From assembly GCA_900466005.1 (NCBI GenBank), contig UEGQ01000005.1, forward strand, positions 1 through 64,000: 64,000 bases of DNA. Reading direction: 5' to 3'. Under the pieces are notes generated by a model, which worked only from the letters and a program-made list of their open reading frames with translations, was not told the origin of the DNA and made no database searches. Position numbers and translations under genes: made by a program. Each line of letters begins with the position of its first letter. Within the stretch, counting starts at the first letter, position 1. This document shows positions 10,865 to 21,106 of the stretch, piece by piece. Source of the stretch: Hyphomicrobiales bacterium (lineage in GTDB: Bacteria > Pseudomonadota > Alphaproteobacteria > Rhizobiales > Rhizobiaceae).

Positions 10865-11080
10865 TCAATCGCGGTCGCCAATGAAGAGCGCCGTCGCAAG
10901 ATAACCGAGGCTGAACGGCGCACCGAAGGCGTAAAGCAGCAGTACGGCGCTGAGCGGGTCGCTCTCGAATTCGCCACCGGGCAGCAAACCTGCCCGCGCG
11001 ACGAAGAACAGACCCACGGCGATACCGATCAGGAAGCCGGTTGCGAGATTGACGAGAATGAAGGGGATCAGACCCTGCAT
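10865..11080 (-). CDS. Small two-helix membrane protein
   Basis: A 71-residue protein with two hydrophobic helices (about residues 5-27 and 41-66). No family recognised. The ATG at 11080 follows GAGGAGAC. It lies 66 bp before glgX on the same strand and is divergent from another envelope gene. Confidence 0.65.
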   Translation of the reverse strand: MQGLIPFILVNLATGFLIGIAVGLFFVARAGLLPGGEFESDPLSAVLLLYAFGAPFSLGYLATALFIGDRD

Positions 11081-11192
11081 TTTCGTGTCTCCTCGCGGCG
11101 ACAACGGATGGAACGAACAAGGGTTCCCGCCTCCAGCCGGAACGCTTGGCCCGATTGCGCGTTTACGGCGCGACAAGGAGGAACAAAGAACC

Positions 11193-11678
11193 ATGGCCGA
11201 CGCCCGCGACAGCCTTCAGATGAAGGAACATCGCTCCTTTCAGGAGACGTTCTGGAGGGTCGAGCGGTTCGCCTGGGTATTCTTCGCGCTCATCCTCGTG
11301 GCCGTCACGCTCGGTCTGACCGGGTCCGGCGGCCCGCTTTCGCGATCGACGCTGGTGGCCGACCGTTCCGTCGCAAATGTGCCCCGATTTTCACGGTGGG
11401 AAGCGCCGGACGAGATCCGGATCACGCTTGCGCCGTCAAACGACCAGAACTTGACGCTCGCAGCGGCATTCTTTTCCAAGTTCCAGATCGAAACCATGCA
11501 GCCTCCCCCTGCCCGTACCGAACCGGGGCCGTCGTCAACGGTCTACCATTTCGGTTCCTCTCAAACGGATCCGCTCCTGGTATCGATAAACCTGCGGCCG
11601 CTGCATCCGGGACAGGTTGCCTATACCCTCGGTCTCAACGGCAATCCGGTATCGGCCGAGACCTTCGTCTGGCCATAG
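11193..11678 (+). CDS. Hypothetical single-pass membrane protein
   Basis: A 161-residue protein with one membrane helix at about residues 27-46 (FAWVFFALILVAVTLGLTG) and an outside domain rich in beta-prone sequence, with no cysteines. An N-terminal cytoplasmic stretch of about 25 charged residues gives an N-in orientation. AAGGAGGAAC precedes the ATG. It is followed after 9 bp by a DUF421 gene, and the same pairing would suggest a joint role in envelope stress, but no family is recognised. Confidence 0.7.
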   Translation: MADARDSLQMKEHRSFQETFWRVERFAWVFFALILVAVTLGLTGSGGPLSRSTLVADRSVANVPRFSRWEAPDEIRITLAPSNDQNLTLAAAFFSKFQIETMQPPPARTEPGPSSTVYHFGSSQTDPLLVSINLRPLHPGQVAYTLGLNGNPVSAETFVWP

Positions 11679-11687
11679 GGGAAGAGC

Positions 11688-12128
11688 ATGGATTCGGTTA
11701 TCCGCGGCTTTGCCATCTACTTCGTGCTACTGATCGCCATCCGCTTCTCCGGACGGCGAACGATCGCACAGATGACCGCCTTCGACTTCGTGCTGTTGCT
11801 GATCATCGCCGAAACCACCCAGCAGGCGATGCTTGGAGAGGACTTTTCGGTCGTGAACGCCGCGACGCTCATCCTCACCCTGTTCGGCATCGATATCGCG
11901 CTCTCCTACGTCAAGAAACGGCTGCCGAAGGTCGCGGTCATGGTCGATGGAACGCCGACGGTTCTCGTCCGCGAGGGTGAGGTGGATACCAGGGCGTTGC
12001 GGTGGGCGCGGCTCGACGAGGAAGACTTGCTTGCCGCCGGTCGGCAGCAGGGCATCACCAGTCTCGACCAGATCCGCTTCGCCATTCTCGAGGCGAGCGG
12101 CGGGATCAGCGTCATTCCGAAGAAATGA
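11688..12128 (+). CDS. DUF421/YetF-like membrane protein
   Basis: A 146-residue protein with two or three N-terminal membrane segments (residues about 4-20, 30-46, 54-72) and a soluble C-terminal YetF-type domain (VMVDGTPTVLVREGEVDTRAL ... LDQIRFAILEASGGISVIPK), the hallmark of DUF421 proteins. It is short for the family, which often reaches 160-230 residues. Function unknown, linked to spore or envelope physiology in other bacteria. Co-directional with the preceding gene, 9 bp apart. Confidence 0.85.
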   Translation: MDSVIRGFAIYFVLLIAIRFSGRRTIAQMTAFDFVLLLIIAETTQQAMLGEDFSVVNAATLILTLFGIDIALSYVKKRLPKVAVMVDGTPTVLVREGEVDTRALRWARLDEEDLLAAGRQQGITSLDQIRFAILEASGGISVIPKK

Positions 12129-12154
12129 CGGCCGGTGCCGAACAACGCGGTGGT

Positions 12155-12865
12155 TCAGATGCCCAACGCGTCACGCAGCGCAAGTCCCTCCGCCGTGCGG
12201 AAATCGAGATCGGCCTCGATGTGATCGATGTGATGCAGCATCAGATGCGCCGCCTTCTCTCCGTCACGCTGTTCCAGGGCATCGAGGATGTCGGCGTGCT
12301 CGTTGTTCCCGCAACTCGAAACGCCGGTGCGACCATAAAGGGCGATGGCGAGCGACGACCGCGCGATCAGTTCCTCCATGAAGCGCCGGAGAATCTGGTT
12401 GCCGGAAATCGAGGCCACCATCAGGTGGAAATCGCCGGAGGCCTTGATCTCGGCCCGGCGGGCCGCGGGACCGCGCTCGTTCATATGCGCGGCTTCTTCG
12501 TCGAGATGGCGCCGGAAGGCCGCGACGTCAGCCGTGGTGATGCGATTGGCGGCGGCGATCGCGATTCCCGGTTCGATCAGCCGGCGCGAGGCGAAGACCT
12601 GGCGGGCCTCTTCCGGTGACGGGCTGGAGACGAAGGCGCCGCGGTTGCGCTCCATCTTTACCAGCCCCTCGAAGGCAAGCATCTGCAGCGCGGCCCGCGC
12701 CACCGTCCGGCTCGCGTCGAACAGTGCACCGACCTCGCGCTCGGTCAGCTTGGTGCCGGGGGCGAGGCGCCTGTCGACGATCGCGCTCCTCAACGACTCG
12801 CGGATCGCCGCAGACCGATCGTCCTGGGCAGTTTCCGTCACGCCCGCCTTTTCCGTTGCATCCAT
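12155..12865 (-). CDS. GntR-family (FadR/FCD) transcriptional regulator
   Basis: A 236-residue regulator with a GntR winged helix at about residues 18-80 (LRSAIVDRRLAPGTKLTEREVGALF) and an all-helical FCD effector domain whose metal-ligand pattern is visible (DFHLMVA, HADILDALEQRD, HHIDHIEADL). Divergent from a polyamine-type ABC operon, with a near-perfect FadR-type palindrome between them. I place the start at the ATG at 12865; the open frame continues to 12997 but would run through that operator. Probable repressor of the adjacent operon and of itself. Confidence 0.88.
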   Translation of the reverse strand: MDATEKAGVTETAQDDRSAAIRESLRSAIVDRRLAPGTKLTEREVGALFDASRTVARAALQMLAFEGLVKMERNRGAFVSSPSPEEARQVFASRRLIEPGIAIAAANRITTADVAAFRRHLDEEAAHMNERGPAARRAEIKASGDFHLMVASISGNQILRRFMEELIARSSLAIALYGRTGVSSCGNNEHADILDALEQRDGEKAAHLMLHHIDHIEADLDFRTAEGLALRDALGI

Positions 12866-12933
12866 GGCCTGTATCCCGCTTCGCACTTCGCCCCAGACTA
12901 GCCGATCCATTGCTGAATGCAAAGATGGCACGA

Positions 12934-12947
12934 GATTGTGTACAATC
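12934..12947. promoter_or_regulatory. Candidate GntR-family operator
   Basis: GATTGTGTACAATC: six-base arms GATTGT and ACAATC around a 2-bp centre. The core TTGTGTACAA fits the N-GT-N-AC-N layout known for FadR-subfamily GntR operators. It lies between the divergent GntR gene (start 12865) and ABC operon (start 13115). Confidence 0.65.
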
Positions 12948-13114
12948 TGCCCATAAGATCGCCAGCAGCCGTCCAGAATCTGTGCACGGCGGACCACCTG
13001 AGGTTCGATGCACGACGATCGGTGCGGAATAGTCCTTCCGTTTCAGGAGGTTGACGCCCGCGACCGGAACTGGCACGGGCGATGCATGCTCATTCGCGTA
13101 CCTGGAGAGGGCGC

Positions 13115-14212
<1,098 letters not shown>

Positions 14213-14243
14213 GCAACCAAAAAACCACAGAGGAGAACCGCGC

Positions 14244-15533
14244 ATGACCGAGACCAATACCAAGAAGACGGGCATCACCCGCCGCAACCTGCTCAAGACC
14301 GCCTCCGCCGCGGCCGGTCTCGCGGCCGGCTCCGGCGCCATTACCGGCTTCCCGACGATCTGGGCGCAGAACCCGATCACGCTGCGCCAGTTCGGCACCG
14401 GCGTCTCGAACATCAACGCCATCGCCGAGAAGTGCAAGGCCGACCTCGGCATCACGCTCGAAATGACGGCGACCGACAGCGACGCCGCCGCCCAGCGCGC
14501 GGTCACCCAGCCGAACTCCTACGACATCGCCGACATCGAATACTGGATCCTGAAGAAGGTCTATCCGACCGGCGTGATCCAGCCGATGGAGACGAAGAAG
14601 CTCAAGTATTACGACAAGGTCGTGCCGCTCTTCAAAACCGGCAAGCTGCTTCCCGACAGCGTGATCGCGCAAGGAACCGCGCCGCATACCGTCGGCTATG
14701 TCGAAAGCAAGGACGCCAAGACCTTTGCCAAGGGCGAAACCGAATTCTTCACGATGATGCCGACGATCTACAATGCCGATACGCTCGGCATCCGTCCGGA
14801 CCTCGTCGGCCGCGAAATCACCACCTGGGCCGACATCATGGACCCGGCCTTCAAGGGCAAGACCTCGATCCTCAACATTCCGTCGATCGGCATCATGGAT
14901 GCGGCGATGATCATGGAGGCCATGGGCAAGATCAAGTACGCCGACAAGGGCAACATGACCAAGGAAGAGATCGACAAGACGATCGATTTCCTGATCGAGG
15001 CCAAGCAGGCCGGCCAGTTCCGCGCCTTCTGGAAGTCGTTCGACGAGAGCGTGAACCTGATGGCATCGGGCGAAGTCGTCATCCAGTCGATGTGGTCGCC
15101 GGCCGTCGCCGCCGTCCGCTCGAAGGGCATCGCCTGCAAGTACCAGCCGCTCAAGGAAGGCTACCGCTCGTGGGGCGGCGGTCTCGGCCTCGCCTCGCAC
15201 CTTTCCGGCGCGCAACTCGACGCGGCCTACGAATACATCAACTGGTACACGTCCGGCTGGGTCGGCGGCTATCTCAACCGCCAGGGCTACTACTCGGCCT
15301 GCATGGAGACCGCCAAGGAATTCATGTCCGCCGACGAATGGGGCTACTGGATCGAGGGCAAGCCGGCCGCTGGCGACATCCTCTCTCCGGAAGGCAAGGT
15401 CATGGAGAAGGCCGGTGCGGTCCGCGACGGCGGCTCCTTCGAAGAGCGCATGGGCAAGGTCGCCTGCTGGAACTCCGTCATGGACGAGGACCGCTACATG
15501 GTCCGTCGCTGGAACGAGTTCATCGCGGCGTAA
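14244..15533 (+). CDS. ABC transporter binding protein, PotD-like, Tat-exported
   Basis: A 429-residue periplasmic binding protein. The N-terminus carries a twin-arginine motif (TRRNLLK) before a hydrophobic, alanine-rich stretch, so it is probably exported folded by Tat. The body resembles the polyamine/iron-type cluster D binding proteins (STGLAS-like sequence SWGGGLGLASHLSG). It lies between ATPase and permease genes and is followed at once by a RIME-like palindrome. The ligand is unknown; the downstream racemase would fit an amino-acid or hydantoin-like compound. Confidence 0.87.
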   Translation: MTETNTKKTGITRRNLLKTASAAAGLAAGSGAITGFPTIWAQNPITLRQFGTGVSNINAIAEKCKADLGITLEMTATDSDAAAQRAVTQPNSYDIADIEYWILKKVYPTGVIQPMETKKLKYYDKVVPLFKTGKLLPDSVIAQGTAPHTVGYVESKDAKTFAKGETEFFTMMPTIYNADTLGIRPDLVGREITTWADIMDPAFKGKTSILNIPSIGIMDAAMIMEAMGKIKYADKGNMTKEEIDKTIDFLIEAKQAGQFRAFWKSFDESVNLMASGEVVIQSMWSPAVAAVRSKGIACKYQPLKEGYRSWGGGLGLASHLSGAQLDAAYEYINWYTSGWVGGYLNRQGYYSACMETAKEFMSADEWGYWIEGKPAAGDILSPEGKVMEKAGAVRDGGSFEERMGKVACWNSVMDEDRYMVRRWNEFIAA

Positions 15534-15541
15534 AGAAGATT

Positions 15542-15613
15542 TGCCCCTCATCCGGCTGGCACCGCCTTCTCCCCGCAAGCGGGGAGAAGGTCCCGGGAGG
15601 GGGATGAGGGGCA
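15542..15613. repeat. RIME-like rhizobial intergenic palindrome
   Basis: A nested palindrome: outer arms TGCCCCTCATCC (15542-15553) and GGATGAGGGGCA (15602-15613), inner arms CCTTCTCCCCGC (15565-15576) and GCGGGGAGAAGG (15579-15590). This is the layout of the Rhizobium-specific intergenic mosaic elements. It fills the gap between a binding-protein gene and its permease genes. Confidence 0.85.
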
Positions 15614-15645
15614 TTCAATGCGGCTAACCGAGGGGTGAGAGAACG

Positions 15646-16554
15646 ATGACCACAGTGCGATTCCTGGGCGTCGGCGAAGAAGACAGACCCAAGCGCTCGA
15701 TCCACCTGCCCGGCTGGCTCGCCTCCTATCTGCAGGCCGCGCCGCTCGCGATGATCCTCGGCGCCTTCCTTCTCGTTCCGATCGTCATGATCGGCGTCGT
15801 CAGCTTCTGGGACTATGACTTCGCCCAGATGTATCCGGATTTCGTCACCTTCAACTATGCGGAAACGCTCGGTTCGTGGGTGACCTGGAAGACCTATCTG
15901 AACACAGTCAGGTTCGCGGCAATCGTCTGGGCGATCACCCTCTTCATCGGGTTCTGGGTCGCCTATTTCCTCGCCTTCCACATCCGAAGCGCTGCGATCC
16001 AGACCGTGCTCTTCCTCGTCTGCACGGTGCCCTTTCTCACCTCGAACATCATCCGCATGATCTCGTGGATACCTGTCCTCGGGCGAAACGGCCTCATCAA
16101 CAGTGCCCTCGTTTCATCCGGCATCGTCGCCGAGCCGGTGGAGTGGCTCCTCTATTCCGATTTCGCCGTCGTGCTCGCGATGGTGCACCTCTATACCCTC
16201 TTCATGGTGACGCCGATCTTCAACACCATGATGCGCATCGATCGGTCCCTTCTCGAGGCCGCGCGCGACGCCGGCGCATCCGGCTGGCAGACACTGGCGA
16301 ACGTCGTCATCCCGCTCGCAAAACCCGGCATGGCGATCGGCACGATCTTCGTCGTCACGCTGGTGATGGCCGATTTCTCGACCGTGCAGGTGATGTCCGG
16401 CGGACAAAGCGCCTCTGTCGCGCTGATGATGAAGAACCAGATGTCGCTGCTGCAGTACCCGGCCGCCGCGGCCAATGCCGTCGTGCTGCTCGTCCTGGTT
16501 CTCCTGATGGTCGCAGCCATCCTGCGCGTCGTCGACATCCGCAAGGAGCTCTGA
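15646..16554 (+). CDS. ABC transporter permease, PotB-like
   Basis: A 302-residue inner-membrane permease with about six helices and the ATPase-contacting EAA loop EAARDAGASGWQTLANVVIPLAKPG at about residues 204-228. Pairs with the permease starting 1 bp after its stop. Part of the polyamine-type importer encoded from 13115. Confidence 0.9.
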   Translation: MTTVRFLGVGEEDRPKRSIHLPGWLASYLQAAPLAMILGAFLLVPIVMIGVVSFWDYDFAQMYPDFVTFNYAETLGSWVTWKTYLNTVRFAAIVWAITLFIGFWVAYFLAFHIRSAAIQTVLFLVCTVPFLTSNIIRMISWIPVLGRNGLINSALVSSGIVAEPVEWLLYSDFAVVLAMVHLYTLFMVTPIFNTMMRIDRSLLEAARDAGASGWQTLANVVIPLAKPGMAIGTIFVVTLVMADFSTVQVMSGGQSASVALMMKNQMSLLQYPAAAANAVVLLVLVLLMVAAILRVVDIRKEL

Positions 16555-16555
16555 C

Positions 16556-17374
16556 ATGTACCGGGAAAAGCGTTCACGCGAGTTCTACGTCCTCGCCGCC
16601 TTCTTCATCCTCTTCGTGCTCTTCCTCTACGGTCCGCTCTCGGCGATCCTCATCCTCTCCTTCCAGGGCCCGAACGGCGGCCTCACCTTCCCGCTGAACG
16701 GCGTATCGCTGCACTGGTTCGCCAATCTCTTCGAGCAGCAGGCCGTCGGCGACTTCGGCGGCTCCTTCCGCCGCTCGCTGGCGCTCGGGCTGATGGTGAT
16801 GGTGGTCACCGTCGTCGTCTCGCTGCTTGCGGGGCTCGCCTTTCGCCGCCGTTTCATCGGCGCCTCGGCGCTCTTCTATCTTGCGGTCGCAAGTCTCGTC
16901 GTACCCTCGATCATCATCTCACTCGGGATCGGCGTCCTCTTCCAGCAGCTTGGGCTGCAGCCGGCCTGGTATTCTTCCGCCTTCGGCGCGCACCTCACCT
17001 GGACGCTTCCCTTCGGCGTGCTGATCATGTTTGCCGTCTTCAACCGCTTCTCCCCTGCCTACGAGGAAGCGGCCCGCGACCTCGGGGCGAGCGCCTGGCA
17101 AACCTTCCGCCATGTCGTGCTGCCGATGATCGCACCCTCCCTCGTCGGCATCGGCCTCTTCGGCTTCAGCCTCTCCTATGACGAGTTCGCCCGATCGCTG
17201 ATGACGTCGGGCACCTACAACACGCTGCCTCTGGAGATCTACGGCATGACCACCAACGTCACGACGCCGGTGCTCTATGCACTCGGCACCGTGACCACCC
17301 TCTTCTCCTTCCTGGTGATCGGCGGAACACTGGCGTTGATCTCGTTCATCAATCGCCGCCGCCATAGCGGCTGA
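16556..17374 (+). CDS. ABC transporter permease, PotC-like
   Basis: A 272-residue permease with six predicted helices and an EAA loop (EEAARDLGASAWQTFRHVVLP). Starts directly after the first permease and precedes the racemase by 13 bp, so translation is likely coupled through the operon. Second membrane subunit of the same importer. Confidence 0.9.
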   Translation: MYREKRSREFYVLAAFFILFVLFLYGPLSAILILSFQGPNGGLTFPLNGVSLHWFANLFEQQAVGDFGGSFRRSLALGLMVMVVTVVVSLLAGLAFRRRFIGASALFYLAVASLVVPSIIISLGIGVLFQQLGLQPAWYSSAFGAHLTWTLPFGVLIMFAVFNRFSPAYEEAARDLGASAWQTFRHVVLPMIAPSLVGIGLFGFSLSYDEFARSLMTSGTYNTLPLEIYGMTTNVTTPVLYALGTVTTLFSFLVIGGTLALISFINRRRHSG

Positions 17375-17387
17375 GGTTTGCCCGATC

Positions 17388-18131
17388 ATGCGCATCGCCG
17401 TCATCAATCCGAACACGACCGCCAGCATGACCGCGACCATCGGCGATGCCGCCCGTCGCGTCGCCAATCCGTCGACCGTCATCGATGCGATCACCTCTTC
17501 GATGGGGCCGGCCTCCATCGAGGGCTATTACGACGAAGCACTCGCGGTGCCGGGGCTGCTGGTCGAAATCGCCAGGGCGGAGAAACAGGGCGCCGCGGCG
17601 GCGATCATCGCCTGTTTCGACGATACCGGTCTCGACGCCGCCCGCGCGCTCGCTTCCATTCCGGTCCTCGGGATCTGCGAGGCGGCGCTGGCGGCCACGT
17701 CCTTCATTGCGCAACGCTTCTGCGTCGTCACGACCATGGAACGCTCGCGCCTGCCGGTCGAACACCTCGTGCATCGCTACGGCATGGCGGGGCGATGCAA
17801 AGTCCGTGCGGCCGACATTCCCGTCCTCTCGCTCGAGGACCCGCAATCGAACGCCCGCGACCGCCTGCGCAGCGAAATCGCAGCGGCACTGAAGGAGGAC
17901 CGGGCGGAGGCGATCGTGCTCGGCTGCGCCGGCATGGCCGATCTCTGCCTCGACCTCCGGCGTGAATTCTCCGTGCCGGTGGTCGACGGCGTCGCGGCCG
18001 CCGTCAAGCAGGCGGAGGCGCTGGTGGCCATGGGCTTGTCCACGGCCAAGCGAAGCGCCTATGCTCGGCCGGTCGACAAGCGATATGACGGGGTGATGGA
18101 GGCCTTTGCGCCGTCAGCCATGGGGGTGTGA
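17388..18131 (+). CDS. Asp/Glu/hydantoin racemase family protein
   Basis: A 247-residue cofactor-independent racemase-family protein. The N-terminus RIAVINPNTTASMT and the two catalytic cysteines expected of the family (Cys in AAIIACFDDTG and in IVLGCAGMADL) are both present, matching hydantoin racemase HyuA/HyuE-type enzymes. Probably converts one enantiomer of a hydantoin or amino-acid-like substrate brought in by the preceding transporter. Its stop overlaps the start of the acetyltransferase gene (TGATG). Confidence 0.88.
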   Translation: MRIAVINPNTTASMTATIGDAARRVANPSTVIDAITSSMGPASIEGYYDEALAVPGLLVEIARAEKQGAAAAIIACFDDTGLDAARALASIPVLGICEAALAATSFIAQRFCVVTTMERSRLPVEHLVHRYGMAGRCKVRAADIPVLSLEDPQSNARDRLRSEIAAALKEDRAEAIVLGCAGMADLCLDLRREFSVPVVDGVAAAVKQAEALVAMGLSTAKRSAYARPVDKRYDGVMEAFAPSAMGV

Positions 18132-18973
18132 TGAACGAGCCGAAGCGGGAAATCCGCGTTCTCGACGGCGCCGGGGTCGAGCGCCTCGTCGGCTGGGCGA
18201 AAGACGAAGGCTGGAACCCCGGGCTTGCCGACGCCGCAGCCTTTCGCACGGCCGACCCCGACGGCTTTCTCGGCTGCTTTTTCGGCGATGAACTCGTCGC
18301 AGGCATCTCCGCTGTCGCCTACGGACCGGACTTCGGCTTCATCGGACTCTACATCTGCCACCCCGAGCATCGCGGCAAAGGCTACGGCAAGCTGGTCTGG
18401 GATGCCGGCATGGCCCGTCTCGGAGACCGCACGATCGGGCTCGACGGTGTCCCGGCACAGCAGGCGAACTATGCCCGCATGGGCTTTGTCACAGCTTACG
18501 ACACGTTGCGCTGGAGCGGGCGCCCCACGCATCCGCAAGCGAAGGGCAATGTCGTCGCCGTCACCGATAACCTCGTGCCACAGATCCTCGCCTATGACCG
18601 GGCCTTCTTTCCCGCGGAGCGGGACGGCTTTCTGCGGACGTGGCTCGAACAACCCCGCCACGCCCGCGCGGTGTTGCGGAACGGGAACGTCCACGGCTAT
18701 GCCGTTGCCCGGGAGTGTCACGAAGGTTTCAAGATCGGGCCGCTCTTCGCCGACGGTCTGGAGGATGCGAAGGCGCTTGTCGCGGCGTGCGCGGCGGCCT
18801 CCGGTGGCGACACCCTCCATATCGATGTCCCCGTCGGGCAGGAAGCCTTTGCCGAACATCTCTGGGCGCTCGGTTTCGCGGAGGGCTTTGCCACCAAACG
18901 GATGTATCGGGGCCCTGCGCCGACACTCGCCATGAACGGCATCTTCGGCATTACGACGCTCGAACTCGGCTGA
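18131..18973 (+). CDS. GNAT-family N-acetyltransferase, two-domain
   Basis: A 280-residue protein with an N-terminal GNAT fold: the acetyl-CoA motif A lies in LYICHPEHRGKGYGKLVWDAG, motif B in QANYARMGFV. The C-terminal half (from about 140) looks like the second acetyltransferase-like domain of the Acetyltransf_18 type. The ATG at 18131 overlaps the racemase stop by 1 bp, so it belongs to the same operon and may modify the imported or racemised compound. Substrate unknown. Confidence 0.85.
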   Translation: MNEPKREIRVLDGAGVERLVGWAKDEGWNPGLADAAAFRTADPDGFLGCFFGDELVAGISAVAYGPDFGFIGLYICHPEHRGKGYGKLVWDAGMARLGDRTIGLDGVPAQQANYARMGFVTAYDTLRWSGRPTHPQAKGNVVAVTDNLVPQILAYDRAFFPAERDGFLRTWLEQPRHARAVLRNGNVHGYAVARECHEGFKIGPLFADGLEDAKALVAACAAASGGDTLHIDVPVGQEAFAEHLWALGFAEGFATKRMYRGPAPTLAMNGIFGITTLELG

Positions 18974-19018
18974 AGGGCGACAAGAACGGTCTCCGCGCGC
19001 GCGATTAGGCGGGACTGC

Positions 19019-21106
19019 TCAGACCTTTCGGCCGGCCGGCAGTTCCAGCGTGACCTTCGTCCCGGCTCCCACTCTGGACTCGATCTTCGCGTCACCGCCG
19101 CTTTGGCGAACAAAGCCGTAGACCATCGCAAGCCCGAGACCAGCCCCACCGTCCTCGCTTCGGGTGGTGAAATACGGCTCGAACGCCTTGTCGACGGCTT
19201 CGGGCGACATGCCGACACCGGTATCCGCCACCGACACGGAAACAACGTTGTCGTCCGCCCTCGCCCTGACCTCGATCGTCCCGCCGTCGGGCATGGCTGC
19301 GGCGGCGTTCAGGCAGAGATTGAGGACTGACTGCTCGAAGAGCGCCGGATCGACGTCGATCGTCGGAAGACCGTCCGCCAGGTCGAGCCGGATGTGACAT
19401 TTCGGGCCGACGGCGATCTCGAGGATATCGGCCATGCCGCGCAGGAGGGCCGTGAGGTCGACCGCGCTCGGATTGATCGGATGCTGGCTGCCGACCGACA
19501 GCATGCTCGCGGCGAGTGCCCGGCCCCGGTCGGCGGCCTTGCGGATGCGGGCGATATGGCGCTTCTGACGCTCGTTGAATCCCTGTTCCCGTTCGAGGAG
19601 CCCGAGGCTGCCGGTGATGATGCCGATCATGTTGCCGACTTCGTGGCTGACCTGATGGGTCATCCGCATGATGCCGTCGAGGCGCTGGGCCTTGGCGGCT
19701 TCCGCCTCCTGCCGATCCGTTTCGGTCACGTCGCGGGCGAGCAGCACGATGCCTCGGTCCGGTTGCCGCGACAGCGAGATTTCGATGACACGCCCGCCGT
19801 CCGAGCGATGGCGCAGCACGGCGCGCTCCGCGAGCCGCCCCACCGCGTCCGCCTCGGGCAAAAGGGCCGGATCGATCTCGGGGATCTGTCCGACGAACCG
19901 GCGCAAGGGAAGCTTTCGCGCGGAACCGGATTGCCCGACGAGTTCGATCACGCGGCGGTTCATCGTGATCGGCCGCCCTGTCGCATCGAAGAGCGCGATG
20001 CCTTCGTTCATGTTGCGGAAGGTCGATCGGATGGTGCGGGCGGCGGCCTCGGCGGTGCGACGCAGGCGCGAGACGCGATCGACACTGTCCTTGAACGCCC
20101 GGAAGGCGACCAGCAGCCGGACGAGCTCCGTCTCGTCGCCGTCATAGTCCGGCGGCCCGACGTCGATCTCACCCTTGGCAAGCGCGTTCATGCCGTTCGA
20201 GAGTGCCACGATGCCGCGCGAGACACGCATCGCGGAGCGGATCGAAACCACCGCCACGATGAGAACCAGCAGTGAGGCCACTGCGACGATCACCAGCAGG
20301 CGACTGAGCGCCGCCGAGGTCGCCACGAGATCCTCGTTGAGGCTGCGGGTTATTGCCTCGCTCTGGGTTTCCGTTGCGTGGGAGAGCTTGCGGGAAACAG
20401 AATGAAGGCGAGTCACCGCACCGCGGATCGCGAACATTTCGAGCAGATAGCGGGTCTGTGCGTCGAACACGCGCTCGTAGGGGGCGAGATCCCTGGCAGC
20501 GACGGCGACCGGAGGTGCGGCGGTTTCCGCAACATAGCGGCGCAGCAACTCCCCGAGCTGAAAGAGGCTGTCCGAGTTGGACGCGGCCTGAACAATCCCG
20601 TTCAGGCGCCGCCGCAGGCTGGCGTCGACGGTGATCTGCCCGGTGGCGATTTCGCCGAGCGCCGCTGCGGCATCCGCCTTGTGTCTCTGGGCTGCTTCGG
20701 CGTCGTCCACCAGGCGTACGGTCTGTGTGCGGATCGTCTGCAGAAGCTCCTGGACCTCCCGGCTTGCGAAGCTCTTCTTCGCACTCTCTCGCGACTGGTC
20801 TTCTATGGTCTTCAACAGATTGTCGACCTGAGCCACGACGGCGCGGCTTTCGCTGGAAACGCGGTAGGGCGATGTCGCATTCATGAGGAAGGGCGCGCTT
20901 GAGACGAGGTCGGACACCTGCCGCGAGACGAGGGAGGCCTTGGCGAGACCGGAAAATGCCTGAAGCCCGTAGGCCGCCATCTCGTCGCGAGCCTTCTGGA
21001 GTCCGTAAATCGCCGTAACCGCCAGGCTCAGAGCCAGGCAACAGATGAAGAGAATGGCAAAGGGCAGTCGAAATGCGATGGAGGAGAGGAACGGACGACT
21101 GATCAC
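19019..21106 (-). CDS. Sensor histidine kinase with large periplasmic helical domain
   Basis: A 695-residue kinase: helix 1 at about 12-34, a long helical periplasmic sensor at 35-268 (resembling the TorS/PgtB kind), helix 2 at 269-290, HAMP at about 291-345, PAS at 360-465, the phosphoacceptor His488 in HQVSHEVGNMIG, and an HATPase domain with DTGVGM and GAGLGLAM boxes. It overlaps the response-regulator gene by 4 bp (ATGA). Divergent from two AfuA-type binding proteins, so it probably senses sugar phosphate or phosphoglycerate-like ligands, directly or through a binding protein. Confidence 0.9.
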   Translation of the reverse strand: MISRPFLSSIAFRLPFAILFICCLALSLAVTAIYGLQKARDEMAAYGLQAFSGLAKASLVSRQVSDLVSSAPFLMNATSPYRVSSESRAVVAQVDNLLKTIEDQSRESAKKSFASREVQELLQTIRTQTVRLVDDAEAAQRHKADAAAALGEIATGQITVDASLRRRLNGIVQAASNSDSLFQLGELLRRYVAETAAPPVAVAARDLAPYERVFDAQTRYLLEMFAIRGAVTRLHSVSRKLSHATETQSEAITRSLNEDLVATSAALSRLLVIVAVASLLVLIVAVVSIRSAMRVSRGIVALSNGMNALAKGEIDVGPPDYDGDETELVRLLVAFRAFKDSVDRVSRLRRTAEAAARTIRSTFRNMNEGIALFDATGRPITMNRRVIELVGQSGSARKLPLRRFVGQIPEIDPALLPEADAVGRLAERAVLRHRSDGGRVIEISLSRQPDRGIVLLARDVTETDRQEAEAAKAQRLDGIMRMTHQVSHEVGNMIGIITGSLGLLEREQGFNERQKRHIARIRKAADRGRALAASMLSVGSQHPINPSAVDLTALLRGMADILEIAVGPKCHIRLDLADGLPTIDVDPALFEQSVLNLCLNAAAAMPDGGTIEVRARADDNVVSVSVADTGVGMSPEAVDKAFEPYFTTRSEDGGAGLGLAMVYGFVRQSGGDAKIESRVGAGTKVTLELPAGRKV